Shown: positions 27,664 to 36,797 of the stretch, in pieces
Position numbering within the stretch: the stretch's first letter is position 1
Layout: every line of letters starts with the position of its first letter
From: Collinsella aerofaciens
Lineage (GTDB): Bacteria; Actinomycetota; Coriobacteriia; Coriobacteriales; Coriobacteriaceae
Direction of reading: 5' to 3'
NCBI RefSeq assembly: GCF_002736145.1
Contig: NZ_CP024160.1
Location: forward strand, 496,001 to 560,000
Length of the DNA stretch: 64,000 nucleotides
Translations under genes and position numbers: made by a program
Notes under the pieces: model-generated
The model's input: the letters and a program-made list of their open reading frames with translations, nothing else
Databases searched by the model: none
Told to the model about the DNA's origin: nothing

Positions 27664-28699
27664 TTCCGCCGACCTCGCCTCGTGCGAGTCTGCAGATATT
27701 CAGCGGCGCATCCTCGAGCTCATCGAGGGTGCGTCCTCCATTGCGATTTCGGGACATACTTCTCCCGATGGCGACGCCCTGGGCTCCGTGTTGGGTCTGG
27801 GCCTTTCGCTCATGAAGTTTTTTCCCAACAAGGACATTGCGCTGCTGTTGGCAGACGATGACCCGGTTCCGCGTATCTACCGCTTTATGGAAGGCTCCGA
27901 TCGCCTGGTGCCGGCATCTGCGTACACCGGCAATCCTGACCTGTTCATCTCGGTGGACGTACCGGTCGTCGAGCGTCTCAATAATTCCGCCGAGGTGCTT
28001 CGTCGCTCCAAGCATGTGGTGTGCTTCGATCACCATCCGGCGCGCGAGGAGTTTGCCGAGCTCAGCCTGAGGCGCGTCGAAGCTGCAGCCTGCGCCATGA
28101 TCATCGACCGCTTCTTGGACAATTGCGGCATTGTCGCACGTGATGGCGTTGCAACCTGCCTGCTGTGTGGCTTGGTTACCGATACCGGCCGTTTTCAGTA
28201 CCAAAACGCCGACGCCGCCGCGTTCCATGCAGCCTCGCGTCTGGTTGCCCACGGTGCCGATCCGGCGCGTGTGGCACTCGAGGTCTACCAGAGCATGCGC
28301 GTTGAGTTTTTGCACCTCAAGTCCATCGTTATGGGCCGCATTAAGACGGTGGCCCACGGGCGCGTCGCGTATAGCTACGCGTACCAGAGTGACCTTGAGG
28401 CGTGCGGTGTCACCTCGGATGAGTGCGACGGTCTGGTTGACGTGGTGCGCTCGGTGATGGGCGTCGAGGTCTGCCTGTTCCTGAAGGGCATTGAGGGCGA
28501 TACCAAGGTGCGCGGCAACCTGCGCTCCAAGGGTGACCTCAACGTGTCCGAGATCGCTGCTGCCTTTGGCGGAGGCGGACATCCTGCTGCCGCCGGTTTC
28601 TCCAACAACGGAACGATTCTCGAGACGCTCACCGTGGCACTTCCCATGCTGGCCGAACTGGTAGGGGAGGATCCCGCTTCGGTGACCGTCGAGCTTTAA
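27656..28699 (+). CDS. nrnA: DHH-family nanoRNase/pAp phosphatase (NrnA-like)
   Basis: 347 residues of the DHH/DHHA1 phosphoesterase family. Motifs: SGHTSPDGDALGS (~30-42), a central Asp in SVDVP, the DHH motif CFDHHPA, and GGGGHPAAAG in the DHHA1 domain at the C-terminus. NrnA-type enzymes degrade 2-5 nt RNA and dephosphorylate pAp; some family members cleave c-di-AMP-derived pApA. The position between rbfA and truB is the same as in many Gram-positive bacteria. Confidence 0.9.
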   Translation: MTNSADLASCESADIQRRILELIEGASSIAISGHTSPDGDALGSVLGLGLSLMKFFPNKDIALLLADDDPVPRIYRFMEGSDRLVPASAYTGNPDLFISVDVPVVERLNNSAEVLRRSKHVVCFDHHPAREEFAELSLRRVEAAACAMIIDRFLDNCGIVARDGVATCLLCGLVTDTGRFQYQNADAAAFHAASRLVAHGADPARVALEVYQSMRVEFLHLKSIVMGRIKTVAHGRVAYSYAYQSDLEACGVTSDECDGLVDVVRSVMGVEVCLFLKGIEGDTKVRGNLRSKGDLNVSEIAAAFGGGGHPAAAGFSNNGTILETLTVALPMLAELVGEDPASVTVEL

Positions 28700-28714
28700 C
28701 TTTTTGGATGGTAC

Positions 28715-29647
28715 ATGGCTCGTCGTACGCCTTCTCAACTGAATATGCTGCTCGCCGTCGATAAGCCGGTGGGCTGCACGTCCCACGATGTGGTTTCGCA
28801 ATGCCGGCGCGCCCTCCATGAGCGGCGCGTCGGCCATGCCGGCACGCTCGACCCCATGGCATCGGGTGTCATGGTGGTGGGTGTGGGCCAGGCCACCCGT
28901 CTGCTGGGCATGCTCACGCTCGATACCAAAAGCTATGTCGCCGACATCTCGTTTGGCGCCGAGACCAATACCGATGATGCGGAGGGCGAGGCGGTCCGCA
29001 CGGTGGCTGTTGCCAACGAGCTCCGCGATCCTGCCTATGCCCGTGAGCGCCTGGCCGCTATGCTGGGTCCGCAGATGCAGGTGCCGCCGGCGTTTTCGGC
29101 TATCTCGGTCAATGGCGTTCGCGCCTACAAGTCTGCTCGTGAGGGCAATGCGGTGGACCTACCTCCGCGCCCCGTCGAGGTCTATGCCGCCGACCTGATC
29201 GCCGTGGGCGGCGAAGGTGATACGTGTGTGTGGACCGTGGCGTTCTCGGTGAGCAAGGGCACCTATATCCGTGCGCTCGCTCGCGACTTGGGCCGCGCCT
29301 GCGAGAGCGCCGCGCACATTTCTGCGCTGCGCCGCACGGCCTCCGGTGTTGTTTCCATTGGCGCTTGTCATGCGGTTGAGGAGCTTTCTCCGGAGTCCGC
29401 GGCTGGCTTTGCCCTGGATCCCATTGCAGCCCTGGGCGCCACGCGTGTTGACTTGCCTGGCAATCTTGCCGACGATCTGCTCTGCGGCCGACGCATTCCT
29501 GTTGAGCGTGCGCTTGCCGATTTCGATACCTCGAAGTCGCCTTTTGCGTTGGTGTTCGATGGGGGACTCAAGGCGCTCGCCCGCATTGAGAGTGGCCGCT
29601 TTGTCATGGAGCACGTGTTTCCGCAGGCAATCGGCGGTGTTCGATGA
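28715..29647 (+). CDS. truB: tRNA pseudouridine-55 synthase
   Basis: 310 residues. The family start DKPVGCTSHDVV is followed by the catalytic motif GHAGTLDPMASGVM with the nucleophilic Asp, then SYVADISFGAETNTDDAEG and GTYIRALARDLG. TruB makes pseudouridine 55 in the T-loop of tRNAs. The stop overlaps the ATG of ribF (ATGA). The C-terminal ~60 residues resemble a PUA domain. Confidence 0.95.
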   Translation: MARRTPSQLNMLLAVDKPVGCTSHDVVSQCRRALHERRVGHAGTLDPMASGVMVVGVGQATRLLGMLTLDTKSYVADISFGAETNTDDAEGEAVRTVAVANELRDPAYARERLAAMLGPQMQVPPAFSAISVNGVRAYKSAREGNAVDLPPRPVEVYAADLIAVGGEGDTCVWTVAFSVSKGTYIRALARDLGRACESAAHISALRRTASGVVSIGACHAVEELSPESAAGFALDPIAALGATRVDLPGNLADDLLCGRRIPVERALADFDTSKSPFALVFDGGLKALARIESGRFVMEHVFPQAIGGVR

Positions 29648-30651
29648 TGTTGTCCGCTCGCGAGCTCGCGCGTATCTTTTTCGCGGGCGAGTCGGACGAG
29701 GCTCGCATCGTTACTGCCGATGCGTTTGATGAGTGCGGGCACTTGGGTGCCGCATCGATTGCCATCGGCGTGTTCGATGGTGTGCACCGTGGACACCAGG
29801 AACTCATCGAAGCGCTTGTCCGTGATGCCCGTGCCCATGGCTGCAAGGCGGTCGTGGTCACTTTCGATCCCGACCCGGACGTTGTGGTGAGCCCTTCGCC
29901 CGCTCAAAAATTGATGACGACGGCTGACCGTCTACATGCCTTGGCTCAGACCGGGGTCGATGCGGTGGTGGCCGTTCCCTTTACGCCTGAGGTTGCGGCA
30001 CTCGACCATGTCGGTTTTCTCGCACTGCTGTCACGCGTGGTCGACATTCGTTCGATTCGCGTTGGCAGCGACTTTAGGCTGGGTCGCGGCGGTGCTTCTG
30101 GTGTTGCCGAGATGCGCGCCTGGGGTTCCGAGCACGGCGTTGACGTGTATGGTCACGACCTGCTTTGCGAGGGCGGTGAGGCCATTTGCGCCACCCGCAT
30201 TCGTCATGAGCTGGGACAGGGCCATGTGGAGCTTGCTGCTGAGTTGCTCAGCCGCCCGTATATGCTGCGTGGCGGTGTTGTTCGCGGCCGTCATGAGGGT
30301 TCTGGCATGGGCTTTCCCACGGCAAACCTGCAGGTTCCCGACGGCATTCAGGTGCCTGCCGATGGCGTGTACGAGGGCCTGGTGCTCGTCGATGACACCG
30401 TATGGCCTGCTGCCGTGAACGTCGGCCTGCCGCCGACGTATGCCGACGATGCGGCATCTTCACATCTCGAGGCTAACTTAATTGGTTATACGGGCGACCT
30501 GTACGGCGCTTCCGTTTCGCTGGCGTTTACACGCTGGCTGCGTCCGTCGCGTGTGTTCGATTCGTTGGATGAGTTGATTGCGACCGTCGAGGGTAATATC
30601 GAGGACATTCGTCACAACTTGGGTGAGCAGGGGGTGAGCATCCGTGATTAG
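29644..30651 (+). CDS. ribF: Bifunctional riboflavin kinase/FAD synthetase
   Basis: 335 residues. The N-terminal nucleotidyltransferase has GVFDGVHRGHQELI (HxGH-type) and VTFDPDPD; the C-terminal riboflavin kinase has GRHEGSGMGFPTANLQ and GVYEGLV. The enzyme makes FMN and then FAD. The truB-ribF neighbourhood is common in bacteria. It overlaps truB by four and dnaG by eight bases. No FMN riboswitch is near, so expression should follow the operon. Confidence 0.95.
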   Translation: MMLSARELARIFFAGESDEARIVTADAFDECGHLGAASIAIGVFDGVHRGHQELIEALVRDARAHGCKAVVVTFDPDPDVVVSPSPAQKLMTTADRLHALAQTGVDAVVAVPFTPEVAALDHVGFLALLSRVVDIRSIRVGSDFRLGRGGASGVAEMRAWGSEHGVDVYGHDLLCEGGEAICATRIRHELGQGHVELAAELLSRPYMLRGGVVRGRHEGSGMGFPTANLQVPDGIQVPADGVYEGLVLVDDTVWPAAVNVGLPPTYADDAASSHLEANLIGYTGDLYGASVSLAFTRWLRPSRVFDSLDELIATVEGNIEDIRHNLGEQGVSIRD

Positions 30652-32743
30652 CGATGAGGAAAAAGACCAAGTACGCGCTGCGTCCGACCTAGTCGCCATC
30701 GTGCAGGAAACGGTTGAGCTCAAGCCCCGCGGCCATGAGTTTTGGGGCTGCTGCCCCTTTCATGGCGAAAAGACCCCATCGTTTCACATTATCCCCGCCA
30801 CGCAGGTGTGGCATTGTTTTGGCTGCGGCGAGGGTGGCGACGTCTTCACCTATATCATGAAGCGCGAGAACCTGAGCTTTCCCGAGTCAATCCGCTATTT
30901 GGCCGATCGTGCGGGTATTGAGCTGCATGACACCGGAGATCGTCGCGAGCGCGGTACCAAGCGTGCCCGCATCTACGATCTGTGTGCCGAGACCGCCCAG
31001 TTCTACCACACCATGCTTATGCGCGGTAAGGATGGCCGTCCACGCGAGTACTTTGCCAGCCGTGGTATGGGTGGCGACGTCTGCCGCCGCTACTGCCTGG
31101 GCTTTGCACCGGGCCGCAACGCGCTGGTGTCGCACCTGTCCCAGGCGGGTTTTACCCTGCAGGAGATGATCGACGCCAACGTTGCCGTGAGTCGCGGGCG
31201 CGGGCAGCTTGCCGACCGCTTCTACGACCGCGTGATGTTTCCCATCTTTGACGAACAGGGTCACAACATTGCCTTTGGCGGTCGCATCATGGGTGACGGC
31301 CAACCCAAGTACCTCAACACCGCCGAGACGAGCGTGTTCCATAAAAAGCGAAACCTCTACGGCTTTAATTGGGCCAAGGAGTTTATCGTCGCTCAGGATA
31401 CCGCCATCGTGGTAGAGGGCTATACCGACTGCATCGCCTGTTGGGAGGCGGGGATTAAAAACGTTGTCGCTACGCTGGGCACCGCGCTCACGGAGCATCA
31501 CGTCAAGACGCTCACCCGCTTTGCCAAGCGCATCGTGTATATGTTTGACGGCGATGCCGCGGGCCAGAAGGCCGCCCGTCGCGCGATTCAGTTTATCGAG
31601 CAGGATTCGATGGACCTGCGCTGCGTGGTGCTGCCTGACGGCAACGATCCCATGGAGTTCATCACGGCGCATGGTGGACAGGAGCTGCAGGCGCGCATCG
31701 ACGCTGCCGAGCCCCTCATGGACTTTGTCTACCGTTCGCTGCAGGAGTCGAGCGACATCACCACGCCGGGCGGTCGCGCCAAGGCGCTGGAGGATGCGCT
31801 GACGCTCATCTATCCGCTGCGCGATAGCTATATGATCGATACGTACTTTATCCAGATTGCCGATCTGTTGGGTTTGGATCTGGAGACAGTGCGTGCGAGC
31901 TCGGGCCGCGTGTTTCGCGATGTCGCCAAGCGCGAGGATACGGAACGACGTCGTGAGCAGAACTATGAACGCCAGCGGGCGCAACTCGAGCGCTCTGGTA
32001 GCGCGGGCGGTCGGACGTCTGGTTCGCAGGGGGCAGCTCGCGGTGCTTGGTCATCGGGCGCGACGCCGCCGGTGTCCGCGCCGGTCGAAGAAGAGCCGTA
32101 CGACTATGTCCCGCTTGATGCCTACGGTGCCGCGCCCGTAGAGGTCGGCGTCGACCTGCCGCCAATCGATGTGCCTGATGGTATAGGCTCTGCGCCCGCC
32201 GTTGGCCCGGCAGACGCCTCGGCCCCTATGGTCCTGACCGATTTGGAACGCAAGTCCTTGGCAGGGGAGCGCGAGCTGTTGACGATGCTTACGAGCTACC
32301 CCGACCTGTTCCGCACGTATGCCGACCGTATCTGCTCTATCGAGTGGGTTGACCCACGTCACGAGTCTATCGCATGGGCCGTTCTGGCAACGCCGCCGGG
32401 AACCGATCCTGCAGCCTGCATGGATGCGGCGCGCTCGGTGTGTCCTGAGGCGGCAACGCTTGTGAGTGCCGGGCGCATCTCGGCGACGAGCAAGCACCCC
32501 ACTGAGACGAACATTGTGTTTATGCTTGATACGCTCGAGCTCTACACCATCAAGCGCCGCATGCGTGCCGCACAGGCCAAGCTGCGCCAGGACCGTTCGC
32601 TCGATGATGAGGCCCGTCGCGCGCTGACCGTGCAGGCCGCGCAGGATTCGCAGCGTCAACGCGAGCTGCAAAAGTCTATCGGCGGCGTGGCGGACCCGTT
32701 CCGTTTGATCGGTTTGGAGACCGCGGGCACCGAACAGGCCTAG
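30644..32743 (+). CDS. dnaG: DNA primase
   Basis: 699 residues with a GTG start overlapping ribF. The CHC2 zinc domain reads CCPFHGEKTPSF...HCFGCGEGGD (~36-66). The TOPRIM core follows with VVEGYTDCIA (~260) and YMFDGDAAGQKAA (~305). Residues ~440-540 form a Gly/Ala/Pro-rich linker and the rest is the DnaB-interacting helical domain. It synthesises replication primers. It lies 111 bases before rpoD, recalling the dnaG-rpoD macromolecular synthesis arrangement. Confidence 0.97.
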   Translation: MISDEEKDQVRAASDLVAIVQETVELKPRGHEFWGCCPFHGEKTPSFHIIPATQVWHCFGCGEGGDVFTYIMKRENLSFPESIRYLADRAGIELHDTGDRRERGTKRARIYDLCAETAQFYHTMLMRGKDGRPREYFASRGMGGDVCRRYCLGFAPGRNALVSHLSQAGFTLQEMIDANVAVSRGRGQLADRFYDRVMFPIFDEQGHNIAFGGRIMGDGQPKYLNTAETSVFHKKRNLYGFNWAKEFIVAQDTAIVVEGYTDCIACWEAGIKNVVATLGTALTEHHVKTLTRFAKRIVYMFDGDAAGQKAARRAIQFIEQDSMDLRCVVLPDGNDPMEFITAHGGQELQARIDAAEPLMDFVYRSLQESSDITTPGGRAKALEDALTLIYPLRDSYMIDTYFIQIADLLGLDLETVRASSGRVFRDVAKREDTERRREQNYERQRAQLERSGSAGGRTSGSQGAARGAWSSGATPPVSAPVEEEPYDYVPLDAYGAAPVEVGVDLPPIDVPDGIGSAPAVGPADASAPMVLTDLERKSLAGERELLTMLTSYPDLFRTYADRICSIEWVDPRHESIAWAVLATPPGTDPAACMDAARSVCPEAATLVSAGRISATSKHPTETNIVFMLDTLELYTIKRRMRAAQAKLRQDRSLDDEARRALTVQAAQDSQRQRELQKSIGGVADPFRLIGLETAGTEQA

Positions 32744-32853
32744 ATGTTGTGGTCAACCAGCGTATTCTCGCCTATATCCAGTCCTCTTTTTGGGTATAGA
32801 CGCCTATGTGTGTGCTAAAGTATTGAGTCCTGTGGACTATGAAGGGAGAATCT

Positions 32854-34203
32854 GTGCCAAAAAAGACTGAGAGCACGGGTACTGGGCTGGAATCCTACGT
32901 TGCAAAGCTCATGGGCAACGGCTCAAACAGGACTTCGGTAACCGAGGACGAGATTCAGGTCGCCCTGAAGGATATCGATGTTTCTGACGAGCAGCTCACC
33001 GCGGTGTATTCCGCGCTGCGCAACAGCGGCATCCAGATTATCTCCGCGAGCGGAAACGACGACGCCCCCATGGACGTCGACGATGACGATAACGATACCG
33101 ATACTGACGATTTCGATGACGACGACGAGCACGATTCCGGCTCGCTCGACGATCACGAGCTCAAGATGGCCCGTCAGGCCGACGCCGAGATGGGTTCTTC
33201 CAAGAGCAAGAAGAAGCGCACCGTGCGCACGTCCCGTTCACGCTCCCGCGTGCGTGGCATCGATGCCTCCACGGTGATGCTGACCGGCGATCCGGTTCGT
33301 ATGTACCTTAAGGAGATCGGTAAGGTCGACCTGCTGACCGCTTCCGAAGAGGTCGATCTGGCCATGAAGATCGAGGCCGGTCTTGAGGCCACTGAGAAGC
33401 TCGAGGCTGCCGATGCCGGTGAGCTCGAGCTCACGCGTGCCGAGATGCGTCGTCTTACGCGCATTGAGAACGTCGGCCTCGAAGCCAAGCAGGCACTCAT
33501 CAGCGCAAACCTGCGTCTGGTTGTCTCCATCGCCAAGCGCTATGTCGGCCGCGGCATGCTGTTCCTTGACCTGATTCAGGAGGGCAACCTCGGTCTGATT
33601 CGCGCCGTCGAGAAGTTCGACTACCAGAAGGGCTTCAAGTTCTCCACGTACGCCACGTGGTGGATCCGTCAGGCCATTACGCGCGCTATCGCCGACCAGG
33701 CCCGTACCATCCGTATTCCCGTGCATATGGTCGAGACCATCAACAAGCTCGTCCGCGTGCAGCGCCAGCTCCTTCAGGACCTGGGTCGCGACCCGACCCC
33801 CGAGGAGATCGGTGCCGAGATGGACATGAGCGCCGACCGCGTCCGCGAGATCCAGAAGATCTCGCAGGAGCCCGTGTCGCTCGAGACCCCTATCGGCGAG
33901 GAGGAGGATTCCCAGCTGGGCGACTTCATCGAGGACTCCCAGGCAATCGTTCCTCCCGATGCCGCCAGCTTCTCCATGCTACAGGAGCAGCTCACCCAGG
34001 TGCTCGACTCGCTTGCCGATCGTGAGCGCAAGGTTATCGAGCTGCGCTTTGGCCTTGTCGACGGGCATCCCCGCACGCTCGAGGAAGTCGGCCGCGAGTT
34101 TGGCGTCACGCGCGAGCGTATCCGCCAGATCGAGTCCAAGACCTTGGCCAAGCTCCGCCACCCTAGCCGCAGTAGCAAGCTGAAGGACTACATCGAAAGC
34201 TAG
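32854..34203 (+). CDS. rpoD: Primary sigma factor (RpoD/SigA)
   Basis: 449 residues from GTG 32854, which has GAAGGGAG at 32841-32848; an ATG at 32839 would place that Shine-Dalgarno inside the gene. The N-terminus has a short region 1.1-like segment and a run of acidic residues (~65-95), then a Lys/Arg-rich linker. Regions 1.2-4.2 are intact: [32 protein letters not shown], the Trp-rich [11 protein letters not shown] (2.3-2.4) and [12 protein letters not shown] (4.2 helix-turn-helix). It directs general transcription. Confidence 0.96.
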   Translation: MPKKTESTGTGLESYVAKLMGNGSNRTSVTEDEIQVALKDIDVSDEQLTAVYSALRNSGIQIISASGNDDAPMDVDDDDNDTDTDDFDDDDEHDSGSLDDHELKMARQADAEMGSSKSKKKRTVRTSRSRSRVRGIDASTVMLTGDPVRMYLKEIGKVDLLTASEEVDLAMKIEAGLEATEKLEAADAGELELTRAEMRRLTRIENVGLEAKQALISANLRLVVSIAKRYVGRGMLFLDLIQEGNLGLIRAVEKFDYQKGFKFSTYATWWIRQAITRAIADQARTIRIPVHMVETINKLVRVQRQLLQDLGRDPTPEEIGAEMDMSADRVREIQKISQEPVSLETPIGEEEDSQLGDFIEDSQAIVPPDAASFSMLQEQLTQVLDSLADRERKVIELRFGLVDGHPRTLEEVGREFGVTRERIRQIESKTLAKLRHPSRSSKLKDYIES

Positions 34204-34212
34204 TCAAGCAAG

Positions 34213-34249
34213 AAGCGCCCTCAAGCACATTCGCTCGGGGGCGCTTTCA
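34213..34249 (+). terminator. Terminator after rpoD
   Basis: A 14-base imperfect stem (AAGCGCCC paired with GGGCGCTT in its lower part) encloses a 6-base loop and is followed by a short T-rich tail. A second small dyad, TAGTCGTT with AACGACTA, follows at about 34252-34281. Confidence 0.6.
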
Positions 34250-34306
34250 TGTAGTCGTTGGGGACGTTCTTAAACGACTAGGTCGGAAAAATTCTCAAAA
34301 AAGTTC

Positions 34307-34334
34307 TTGCCCTGAGCTGATTCGTCCGTATAAT
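34307..34334 (+). promoter_or_regulatory. Promoter of the tRNA-Asn genes
   Basis: TTGCCC (34307-34312) and a consensus TATAAT (34329-34334) are 16 bases apart, 30 bases before the first tRNA. Confidence 0.7.
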
Positions 34335-34364
34335 AAATTTCGTTGCTTGAGAGCACGCACCTAT

Positions 34365-34439
34365 TCCTCGGTAGCTCAATGGTAGAGCACGCGGCTGTTA
34401 ACCGCGCTGTTGTAGGTTCGAGTCCTACCCGGGGAGCCA
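34365..34439 (+). tRNA. tRNA-Asn (GTT)
   Basis: Complete cloverleaf: acceptor TCCTCGG paired with CCGGGGA (one G-U), D-arm with TAGCTCAATGGTAGAGCA, anticodon stem CGCGG/CCGCG around loop CTGTTAA, and T-arm with GGTTCGAGTCC. The anticodon GTT is at 34397-34399. Discriminator G and CCA are encoded. Confidence 0.97.
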
Positions 34440-34447
34440 GAATTTCT

Positions 34448-34470
34448 CAGCCCATTCCGCTGGGCTTTTT
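34448..34470 (+). terminator. Terminator between the two tRNA-Asn genes
   Basis: CAGCCCA and TGGGCT form a short stem around TTCCGC, followed by TTTTT. It separates two identical tRNA genes. Confidence 0.7.
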
Positions 34471-34473
34471 AAT

Positions 34474-34548
34474 TCCTCGGTAGCTCAATGGTAGAGCACG
34501 CGGCTGTTAACCGCGCTGTTGTAGGTTCGAGTCCTACCCGGGGAGCCA
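34474..34548 (+). tRNA. tRNA-Asn (GTT), second identical copy
   Basis: All 75 bases are identical to the copy at 34365-34439, with the same encoded CCA. No separate promoter is evident in the 34-base spacer, so it depends on read-through of the preceding hairpin or an unseen promoter. Confidence 0.97.
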
Positions 34549-34556
34549 GGTTGTAA

Positions 34557-34586
34557 AACCCGTCGCTTATGCGGCGGGTTTTTTTT
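34557..34586 (+). terminator. Strong terminator after tRNA-Asn
   Basis: A 10-bp stem (AACCCGTCGC with GCGGCGGGTT, one G-U pair) with a TTAT loop is followed by six T. Confidence 0.88.
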
Positions 34587-34741
34587 GCCGCGACCACTTG
34601 ACTCGAACGTTGCCATATCAACATTTCGTGTCGAGGATGTAATCCCGCGACCCACCACCTCAACATGGCGCGGTCGTTGTAGAATAATGCAATGATTGCT
34701 CCCACGACATGGTGCCGCGAGCACCAGATAAGGAGATTCTT

Positions 34742-35098
34742 GTGTCTGAGACCATTAACGGCAGCCTGAGCGTCTCGAACGACGTTATTGCCGATATTGC
34801 CGGTTATGCCGCGATGACGTGCTATGGCGTCGTCGGTATGGCTGAGCAGCTCCAAGGCGCCGAGAGCGTGCGCCTGCTTGCCGGTCAGCGCCTCCGCAAG
34901 GGCGTGCTTGTCTCCGCCGACGAGAACGGCCTTGCGGTCGATCTTCACGTCGTGCTCGAGAACGGCGTCAACATGAAGTCCGTCTGCCACAATCTTTCGA
35001 GCTCCGTTGCCTTCACCCTGCAGGAGATCGCCCAGATCGATCCCGCCAGCCTTAAGATCGGCATCCATATCGACGCGCTCAAGAGCCGTCTGAACTAG
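34742..35098 (+). CDS. Asp23/Gls24 family envelope stress protein
   Basis: 118 residues from GTG 34742 with AAGGAG at 34730-34735; an upstream in-frame ATG at 34709 would start inside this signal. The family pattern is clear: ISNDVIADIAGYAAMTCYGVVG-type opening (here SVSNDVIADIA), then VDLHVVLENGVNM and a helical end. Gls24/Asp23 proteins (B. subtilis YloU type) associate with the cell envelope. It directly precedes fakA, as yloU precedes yloV in Firmicutes. Confidence 0.88.
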   Translation: MSETINGSLSVSNDVIADIAGYAAMTCYGVVGMAEQLQGAESVRLLAGQRLRKGVLVSADENGLAVDLHVVLENGVNMKSVCHNLSSSVAFTLQEIAQIDPASLKIGIHIDALKSRLN

Positions 35099-35125
35099 CA
35101 TCCGAAAACGGAGATTCAAATACCC

Positions 35126-36787
35126 ATGATTGCAAAGACCATTCGCACCTGTTTTCCGATCGCTGCGGCTGCCGTTTCCGACAAGGCCGAGGAGATCAAT
35201 AAGCTCAACGTCTTCCCCGTGCCCGACGGTGACACCGGCACCAACATGTCGCTCACGCTCGCCTCGGTGACCAAGGAGCTCTCCGCTCTTCCCGCCGACG
35301 CCGACATGGAGGCCATCGCCGGCGCCATCACCCATGGCTCCCTGATGGGCGCCCGCGGCAACTCCGGTGTCATCACCTCGCAGATCCTGCGCGGTGTGGC
35401 TGAGGGTCTCGTTTCTGCCGATGAGCCCATTACGTCCGCCAACATCGCCTATGCGTTCCGCCGAGCCGTCAAGGTCGCCTTCCAGGCCGTCCGCAAGCCC
35501 ATCGAGGGCACGATCCTCACGGTGCTGCGCGATGTCTCGACCAAGGCCGACGAGTGCGAGAAGAAGAAGTTCTCGGCCGAGGACGCGCTCGACGCTATCG
35601 TCGTCGAGGCATATCAGTCTGTCGCCCGCACGCCCGACCTGCTGCCCGTTCTGAAGGAGAACGGCGTAGTTGACTCCGGCGCCTTCGGCTTTGCTATTTT
35701 CCTTGAGAACTTTGTTGCCGCCGCGCTTGGCCGCAGCACCGTTGTTGAGGATTTCTCCGCCACGTTTGATTCTGCCGGCTCTGCCCGCGACGCGGCCCTT
35801 GGTCGTGTTGAGATCGAGGCCAACGACGACTGGGAGGGCTCGGAGTTCCGCTACTGCAACGAGTTCCTCTTTAAGGCCGACGCTCCCTTTGACGAGGACG
35901 AGTGCCTGAAGTTCCTGGGCTCCATGGGCGACTGCGAGCTTCTCGTGGGCGCCTATCCCGACTACAAGATCCATGTGCACTCCAACACCCCCAACCTGGT
36001 GCTTGAGCACATGCTTCAGCTTGGTCAGATCTACGAGGTCTTTATCCACAACATGGAGATGGAGGCCCACGACCGTACCGCTAAGATCCATGAGGACCAG
36101 GAGAAGGCCGCCGAGCCCGCGAAGGCCCTGGGCTTTGTTGCCGTTGCGGCCGGGTCTGGCGAGGCCGACATCCTCAAGTCCCTCGGTGTCGATGTGATCG
36201 TGTCGGGTGGCCAGACCATGAATCCCTCGACCGCCGACCTGCTGGGCGCCGTCGACCAGGTCAACGCGACCTCGGTCATCATCCTGCCCAACAACGGCAA
36301 CATCCGCATGGCTGCCGAGGCCGCTGCCTCCGCCTGCACCGACAAGAAGGTCGCCGTCGTTCCCACCAAGACCGTCCCGCAGGCCTTCTCCGCGCTGTTC
36401 GCGGTCCTGCCCGATTCCGAGCTCGAGGACGCCGTTGCCGCCATGGTCGACGCCATCAGCGAGGTCCGTGATGGCGAGGTCACCCGTGCCGTGCGCGATT
36501 CCAGCGCCTCCGACGGCTCGCCGATTCACTCCGGTGACGTCATGGGTATCATTGCCGGTTCCATCGACGTGGTCGGTGCGGACGTGAAGCAGGTCACGCT
36601 CGACTGCATCAACCGCATGCAGGAGGAAGAGGAGGGCGACGCGCTGACGATTCTGGCCGGCGAGGAGCTGTCCGACGAGGCCTTCCAGGAGATTGTCGAC
36701 GCCATCGAGGAGGCTCAGCCCGACCTGGAGATTGATGCCCATCGTGGCGAGCAGCCGCTCTATCCCGTGATCTTCTCGATCGAGTAG
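35126..36787 (+). CDS. fakA: Fatty acid kinase FakA (DAK2/DegV-like, YloV)
   Basis: 553 residues. The N-terminal DhaL-type ATP-binding domain carries NVFPVPDGDTGTNM (~28-41) and GARGNSGVI (~75). A middle domain and a C-terminal DegV-like region (~330-550) follow. FakA phosphorylates fatty acids delivered by a FakB protein so they can enter phospholipid synthesis. The gene lies 27 bases after the Asp23-like gene. plsX and acpP further downstream belong to the same lipid pathway. No fakB is in the window. Confidence 0.92.
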   Translation: MIAKTIRTCFPIAAAAVSDKAEEINKLNVFPVPDGDTGTNMSLTLASVTKELSALPADADMEAIAGAITHGSLMGARGNSGVITSQILRGVAEGLVSADEPITSANIAYAFRRAVKVAFQAVRKPIEGTILTVLRDVSTKADECEKKKFSAEDALDAIVVEAYQSVARTPDLLPVLKENGVVDSGAFGFAIFLENFVAAALGRSTVVEDFSATFDSAGSARDAALGRVEIEANDDWEGSEFRYCNEFLFKADAPFDEDECLKFLGSMGDCELLVGAYPDYKIHVHSNTPNLVLEHMLQLGQIYEVFIHNMEMEAHDRTAKIHEDQEKAAEPAKALGFVAVAAGSGEADILKSLGVDVIVSGGQTMNPSTADLLGAVDQVNATSVIILPNNGNIRMAAEAAASACTDKKVAVVPTKTVPQAFSALFAVLPDSELEDAVAAMVDAISEVRDGEVTRAVRDSSASDGSPIHSGDVMGIIAGSIDVVGADVKQVTLDCINRMQEEEEGDALTILAGEELSDEAFQEIVDAIEEAQPDLEIDAHRGEQPLYPVIFSIE

Positions 36788-36797
36788 GCATCTGCCC

